Shown piece after piece: positions 60,582 through 64,000 of a stretch of DNA of 64,000 nt; within the stretch, counting starts at the first letter, position 1; every line of letters begins with the position of its first letter. Location: contig NZ_JACHLP010000002.1 of the NCBI RefSeq assembly GCF_014204525.1, forward strand, positions 614,476 to 678,475. The letters run 5' to 3'. The DNA comes from Roseateles oligotrophus. GTDB lineage: Bacteria; Pseudomonadota; Gammaproteobacteria; Burkholderiales; Burkholderiaceae_C. The notes beneath the pieces were generated by a model. That model saw only the letters and a list, made by a program, of their open reading frames with translations, did no database searches and was not told the DNA's origin. A program made the position numbers and the translations under genes.

Positions 60582-60851
60582 ATGATCAAAAGCACTTTGA
60601 CCATCAGCAACAAGCTTGGGCTGCATGCTCGTGCCTCCGCCAAGCTGACCAAGCTGGCCGGCTCTTTTCAATGCGAGGTGTTCATGAGTCGCAATAACCG
60701 CCGCGTCAATGCCAAGAGCATCATGGGCGTGATGATGTTGGCGGCGGGCCTGGGCTCTCAGGTGGAGCTGGAAACCGAAGGTCCCGACGAGCAGGCCGCG
60801 CACGAGGCGCTGACCGCGTTGGTGAACGACAAGTTCGGCGAGGGGCAGTAA
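60582..60851 (+). CDS. ptsH: Phosphocarrier HPr
   Basis: The 89-residue protein accepts phosphate from EI on His15 (NKLGLHARASAKL) and passes it to the EIIA. Ser46 in NAKSIMGVMML is the HPr kinase regulatory site, and its sequence context is intact. No HPr kinase gene is in the window. It follows the EIIA gene by six bases and is separated from ptsI by a convergent acyltransferase gene. Confidence 0.96.
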   Translation: MIKSTLTISNKLGLHARASAKLTKLAGSFQCEVFMSRNNRRVNAKSIMGVMMLAAGLGSQVELETEGPDEQAAHEALTALVNDKFGEGQ

Positions 60852-60879
60852 GCGCCTGTCCTCGGCGCGCCGGCTCGCC

Positions 60880-61722
60880 TTACTCCATGAAGTGACGGCG
60901 ATAGCGTGCGGGCAGGTCCTGGATGCGCATCATCATCGGCAGATCGGCCGTGTTGAAGTCGGGGTCCCAGGCCGGCGCGCCCAAAATGCGGGCGCCGCAG
61001 CGCAGATAGCCCTTGATCAGCGGTGGGGCCTCGACGGCCAGGTCCTGGCGCAAATCATCCACCGGCAGGGGCAGGCGCGGGCGTACCTGCCACTCGATGC
61101 TGGCCAGATGGGTTCTCTCTAGCTGTTTCCACAAGCTGGCGGCGAAGTGGCCACCGTCTCGCATGCTGACGCTGGCGCAGCCGATCATGGTGTCCAGCTC
61201 ATTGCGCAGCATGAATTCCGCCAGCGCGCCCCACAAGGCCATGATGGCGCCGCCCGAGCGATGCTCGGGGTGGATGCAGGAGCGGCCCAGTTCCACCATG
61301 CGCTCGCGTAGGCTGCGCAGGCGGGTCAGGTCAAACTCGGTTTCGCTGTACAGCCCACCGGCCCGCTTGGCTGCGGCCGGGGTCAGGACGCGATAGGTGC
61401 CAATCACCTTGCCCTGGCTGCCGTCGGCCTTGAGCTCACGCACCAGCAGGTGTTCACAAAAGGCGTCGAAGGTGTCGATGTCCAGGCCTTTGGGTGAGCC
61501 CTTGGGCAGGTTCAGGCGGGCGCCCATTTCTTCTGCAAAGACTTTGTAGCGCAGGCGCTGGGCTTCGCGGACCTCGGCCTCATCGCGTGCCCAGCTCACA
61601 TGCAGGCGTGGCGCTGCAAGCGCTGTCGCCGCGCGGCGTGCTGCGGCGCCGTGCTCAAGTGTGCTGCAGCCGCTGGCATCGGAAAAGGGCAGGGTGGGCA
61701 TTGGAATATCCCGCATGGACAA
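60880..61722 (-). CDS. olsB: GNAT-type acyltransferase, OlsB-like (ornithine lipid synthesis)
   Basis: The 280-residue protein has the OlsB-like acyltransferase pattern: VREAQRLRYKVFAEEMGARL, DTFDAFCEHLLV, VIGTYRVLTP, the key VELGRSCIHPEHRSGGAIM, and GCASVSMRDGG. A late RCGARILGAPAWDPDFNTADL follows. OlsB attaches a 3-hydroxyacyl chain to ornithine; related enzymes use other amino acids. An olsA-type acyltransferase is not in the window. It lies on the opposite strand between ptsH and ptsI. Confidence 0.75.
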   Translation of the reverse strand: MSMRDIPMPTLPFSDASGCSTLEHGAAARRAATALAAPRLHVSWARDEAEVREAQRLRYKVFAEEMGARLNLPKGSPKGLDIDTFDAFCEHLLVRELKADGSQGKVIGTYRVLTPAAAKRAGGLYSETEFDLTRLRSLRERMVELGRSCIHPEHRSGGAIMALWGALAEFMLRNELDTMIGCASVSMRDGGHFAASLWKQLERTHLASIEWQVRPRLPLPVDDLRQDLAVEAPPLIKGYLRCGARILGAPAWDPDFNTADLPMMMRIQDLPARYRRHFME

Positions 61723-61841
61723 GCCTCGTGCATTCGTTGATCGCCGGCAAATGCTCGGGCTTGGGCGTGACGCGGGCGTGACTCGCGCATGACGAATCCA
61801 TGACGCGAGGGTTGAGCGTCATCGGCTGCTAAAGTCGGTGC

Positions 61842-63623
61842 ATGAGCTTTCAGGTCTTTGGCATCCCGGTATCGCGTGGCGTGGCCATTGGTCGCGCTGT
61901 TCTGGTCGCGTCCAGTCGAGTCGACGTGGCGCATTACTTCATTGCCGACGGCGCGGTGGATGCCGAGATTCAGCGCGTGCTCAATGCCCGTGATGAGGTG
62001 GCGCTGGAGTTCGAGACGCTCAAGCAGGATCTGCCTGCCGACGCCCCGCACGAGTTGGCCGCCCTGCTGGATGTGCACCTGATGCTGCTGCATGACGAGG
62101 CCCTGATCGGGTCCACCAAGCAGTGGATCATTGATCGTCGCTACAACGCCGAGTGGGCTTTCTCCGCGCAGTTGGAAGTGCTGGCGCGCCAGTTCGACGA
62201 GATGGAGGATGACTATCTGCGCGAACGCAAGGCCGATCTGGAGCAGGTGGTCGAACGGGTCTTGAGTTCGCTGGCGCGTGAGCAGGGCCGTGTGCCCACC
62301 GATGCGGCCAGCGTGGTGCAGCGGGACTTCGCCGGCGAGGATCCCTTGCTGCTGGTGGCAGCCGATATAGCGCCCGCCGACATGATGCAGTTCAAGCGCA
62401 GTGTGTTCCACGGCTTTATCACCGATATCGGCGGCAAGACCTCGCACACCGCCATCGTGGCGCGCAGCATGGACATCCCGGCCATCGTCGGCACGCGCGA
62501 GGCCTCGCGCCTGATCCGCCAGGACGACTGGGTCATCATCGACGGCGATGCCGGCGCGGTGATCGTCAATCCTTCGCCCATCATGCTGGAGGAATACCGT
62601 TTCCGTCAGCGTCAAAGCGAGCTGGAGCGCGCCCGCCTGGCCCGGCTGCGCCATACCCCGGCCGTGACGCTGGACGGCGAGCGGGTGGAGTTGCATGCCA
62701 ATATCGAACTGCCGGTCGACGCCGTGGCGGCGGTCGAGGCGGGTGCTACGGGCGTGGGCCTGTTCCGTAGCGAGTTTCTTTTCATGAATCGCGGCGGTGA
62801 GCTGCCGGGTGAGGAGGAGCAGTTCCTGGCCTATCGCGCCGCTGTCGAGGCCATGCGCGGCATGCCGGTGACGATACGCACGGTGGACGTCGGGGCGGAC
62901 AAGCCCTTGGACCGCATGAGCGCCAGCGAGTTGCGGCACGAGCATGTGCTGAATCCGGCCATGGGCCTGCGCGCGATCCGCTGGAGCTTGGCGGAGCCCA
63001 GCATGTTCCGCCAGCAATTGCGCGCGATTTATCGCGCCAGCGCCTTCGGCAAGGTGCGGCTGCTGATCCCTATGGTCGCCCACCTGAGTGAAATACGGCA
63101 GATTCTTGAATCGGTGAAGAAGGTTCAGCAGCAATTGACCGATGCTGGTCGCGCCTTCACCAAGGTCGAACTTGGGGTGATGATCGAGATCCCTGCCGCC
63201 GCCGTCATGCTGCCCTTGCTGCTCCAGCATGTGGATTTTGTTTCCATCGGCACCAATGACTTGATTCAATACACCTTGGCCATTGATCGTGCCGATGAGG
63301 CGGTGGCGCATCTCTACGACCCCTGGCATCCGGCGGTGCTGCATCTGCTCGCTCAATCCATCGCGCAATCGCGAGCGGCCGGCAAGTCGGTCAGTGTTTG
63401 TGGCGAGATGGCGGGTGATCCGGCCTTCACCGATATTCTCTTGGCGATGGGCTTGCGTAGTTTTTCCATGCATCCCTCGCAGATTCCATCGGTCAAGCAG
63501 CGCATACTGCGCGCCGATGCTGCTCGGCTGGCGCGGCTGATGCCCGACCTGCTGGTGAGCGAAGACCCTCAGCGCGACGCTGAGCTGGCCTTCAGTCTTC
63601 AAAAGGGTGTGACTAAGTCCTGA
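61842..63623 (+). CDS. ptsI: PTS enzyme I
   Basis: The 593-residue enzyme transfers phosphate from phosphoenolpyruvate to HPr. It has the N-terminal HPr-binding helices, the swivelling His domain with GGKTSHTAIVARSMDIPAIVG (active His202), and the PEP-binding TIM barrel with GVGLFRSEFLFM, TVDVGADKPL, GLRAIRWSL and the Cys/Gly segment SVCGEMAGDP. Length is normal. The upstream 120 bases (61723-61841) are GC-poor enough to contain a promoter, as needed because the intervening olsB-like gene breaks the ptsH-ptsI operon. Confidence 0.96.
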   Translation: MSFQVFGIPVSRGVAIGRAVLVASSRVDVAHYFIADGAVDAEIQRVLNARDEVALEFETLKQDLPADAPHELAALLDVHLMLLHDEALIGSTKQWIIDRRYNAEWAFSAQLEVLARQFDEMEDDYLRERKADLEQVVERVLSSLAREQGRVPTDAASVVQRDFAGEDPLLLVAADIAPADMMQFKRSVFHGFITDIGGKTSHTAIVARSMDIPAIVGTREASRLIRQDDWVIIDGDAGAVIVNPSPIMLEEYRFRQRQSELERARLARLRHTPAVTLDGERVELHANIELPVDAVAAVEAGATGVGLFRSEFLFMNRGGELPGEEEQFLAYRAAVEAMRGMPVTIRTVDVGADKPLDRMSASELRHEHVLNPAMGLRAIRWSLAEPSMFRQQLRAIYRASAFGKVRLLIPMVAHLSEIRQILESVKKVQQQLTDAGRAFTKVELGVMIEIPAAAVMLPLLLQHVDFVSIGTNDLIQYTLAIDRADEAVAHLYDPWHPAVLHLLAQSIAQSRAAGKSVSVCGEMAGDPAFTDILLAMGLRSFSMHPSQIPSVKQRILRADAARLARLMPDLLVSEDPQRDAELAFSLQKGVTKS

Positions 63624-63755
63624 GTCGCACGGTAGCAGTCGCCCTGCTTGCCTAGGCGGCAGCTGGCTTATTGGCTCATCCACCCCTTCCACGGACAGTG
63701 CCCGCGAGCATCTTTTGGTAATTCACAATTCTTGCTGTTTCCCCATGAAATCCTG
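63624..63755 (+). other. Gap between ptsI and the rRNA control region
   Basis: No gene or clear terminator is seen. GC falls towards the promoter region. Open frames here lack any family resemblance. Confidence 0.5.
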
Positions 63756-63756
63756 T

Positions 63757-63824
63757 GCTACAGTAGAGGGCTTCGCTGCTAGCAAGTCCTCTGTTTCGGG
63801 AGCGAGCAAGACGATGTGGCGAAG
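63757..63824 (+). promoter_or_regulatory. Upstream promoter-like block (P1) of the rRNA operon
   Basis: GTGCTACAGTAG, then GG and CTTCGCTG (63757-63778), nearly repeats the tRNA-Leu promoter block at 20052. TACAGT (63759-63764) is the likely -10; TTGCTG (63732-63737) is a poorly spaced -35. As at the tRNA, a GCGAAGAAAAG follows (63819-63829) that could pair with CTTCGC. Confidence 0.6.
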
Positions 63825-63869
63825 AAAAGAAGTGAGTGAAAAGCGCGGCAAACAAAATGTTTAAAACGC

Positions 63870-63899
63870 TTGACGAGTTTAAGAAAAACAAGTCATAAT
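63870..63899 (+). promoter_or_regulatory. Strong promoter (P2) of the rRNA operon
   Basis: TTGACG (63870-63875) and CATAAT (63894-63899) are separated by 18 bases in AT-rich DNA that includes A tracts upstream (AACAAAATGTTTAAAA). Such an arrangement is typical of rRNA promoters. Confidence 0.75.
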
Positions 63900-63904
63900 C
63901 TCGC

Positions 63905-64000
63905 TTCTGTGCTGCTGACGCCAAGTCAGCGGTTTGCAAGAAGATTGCAGCGAGTTGAACAGTGGTTCAGCTTAAGTTCTTTAAAAATCAACAGCCGATA
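63905..64000 (+). other. Leader of an rRNA operon, 16S gene beyond the window
   Basis: The transcript start should be near 63906. The leader includes a hairpin GCTGAC/GTCAGC (63913-63932 region) and the antitermination boxA-like GTTCTTTAAAAATC (63976-63989), followed by AACAGCCGATA, the usual sequence just before 16S in Burkholderiales. The rRNA gene itself is not in the window. Confidence 0.8.

Noticed and set aside
63676..63939. An 87-codon minus-strand frame across the rRNA promoter region
   Set aside because: The DNA has clear rRNA promoter and leader signals on the plus strand and the frame has no family features.

Overview
The window is about 64 kb of GC-rich chromosome. Gene content and order, porin type, HemB metal-site type and the rRNA leader suggest a betaproteobacterium of order Burkholderiales, probably near the Roseateles/Pelomonas/Rubrivivax group. 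That placement is inferred from what I recognise and has not been searched. Coding is dense, genes often overlap by 4 bp, and most of the sequence looks like resident chromosome. I see no phage, IS element, plasmid gene or CRISPR array. The unusual material is mostly small non-coding DNA: a cloverleaf MITE-like element, a family of two-hairpin repeats (one has broken a gene), a partly duplicated tRNA 3' region, and an unassigned small-RNA candidate.

Layout. 1-4.1 kb: the end of an M3 peptidase, a cytosolic sensor kinase, a glyoxalase and an internally deleted hydrolase. 4.2-10.9 kb: a Fur-box-preceded heme uptake locus (FecI-type sigma, FecR-type regulator, TonB-dependent heme receptor, heme oxygenase, DUF454-TonB fusion). 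10.9-17 kb: CoA-transferase, PanE-like reductase, LEA-like lipoprotein, the cloverleaf element, esterase, disrupted GFA gene, FMN-riboswitch-controlled ribH2 and a NnrU-like protein. 16.7-20 kb: an Lrp-type regulator divergent from a lysine 6-dehydrogenase/piperideine-6-carboxylate dehydrogenase pair. 20-23.3 kb: tRNA-Leu(CAG), repeats, a GGDEF-EAL protein and an HU-like protein. 23.4-28.2 kb: NAD-linked formate dehydrogenase with a NuoE-NuoF fusion subunit. 28.4-33.6 kb: hydratase, dehydrogenase, IclR regulator and thiolase for a dehydroadipyl-CoA to succinyl-CoA plus acetyl-CoA route. 33.7-37.2 kb: a coupled HD-GYP and EAL pair. 37.3-40.6 kb: small metabolic genes and a porin. 40.7-44.6 kb: ruvAB and a NarL-type two-component pair. 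44.7-50.2 kb: phoH-ybeY, corA, hemB, hemJ and a VanZ-like gene. 50.3-56.8 kb: ferredoxin, hydrolase, dacA, D-amino acid aminotransferase, ybeD, lipB, lipA and a TlpA-like protein. 56.8-63.6 kb: a degenerate kinase/receiver protein, a second CoA-transferase, a lipoprotein, the regulatory PTS (EIIA, HPr, EI) and an OlsB-like acyltransferase. The last 250 bases are the promoter and leader of an rRNA operon whose 16S gene starts beyond the window.

How the genes work together. The heme genes form one iron-acquisition unit: signalling, outer-membrane entry, energy coupling and ring opening are present, but no inner-membrane heme permease. hemB and hemJ, 40 kb away, supply two steps of heme synthesis. 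Lysine, formate and dicarboxylyl-CoA modules suggest a catabolically flexible heterotroph. Two separate loci carry multi-domain c-di-GMP turnover proteins.
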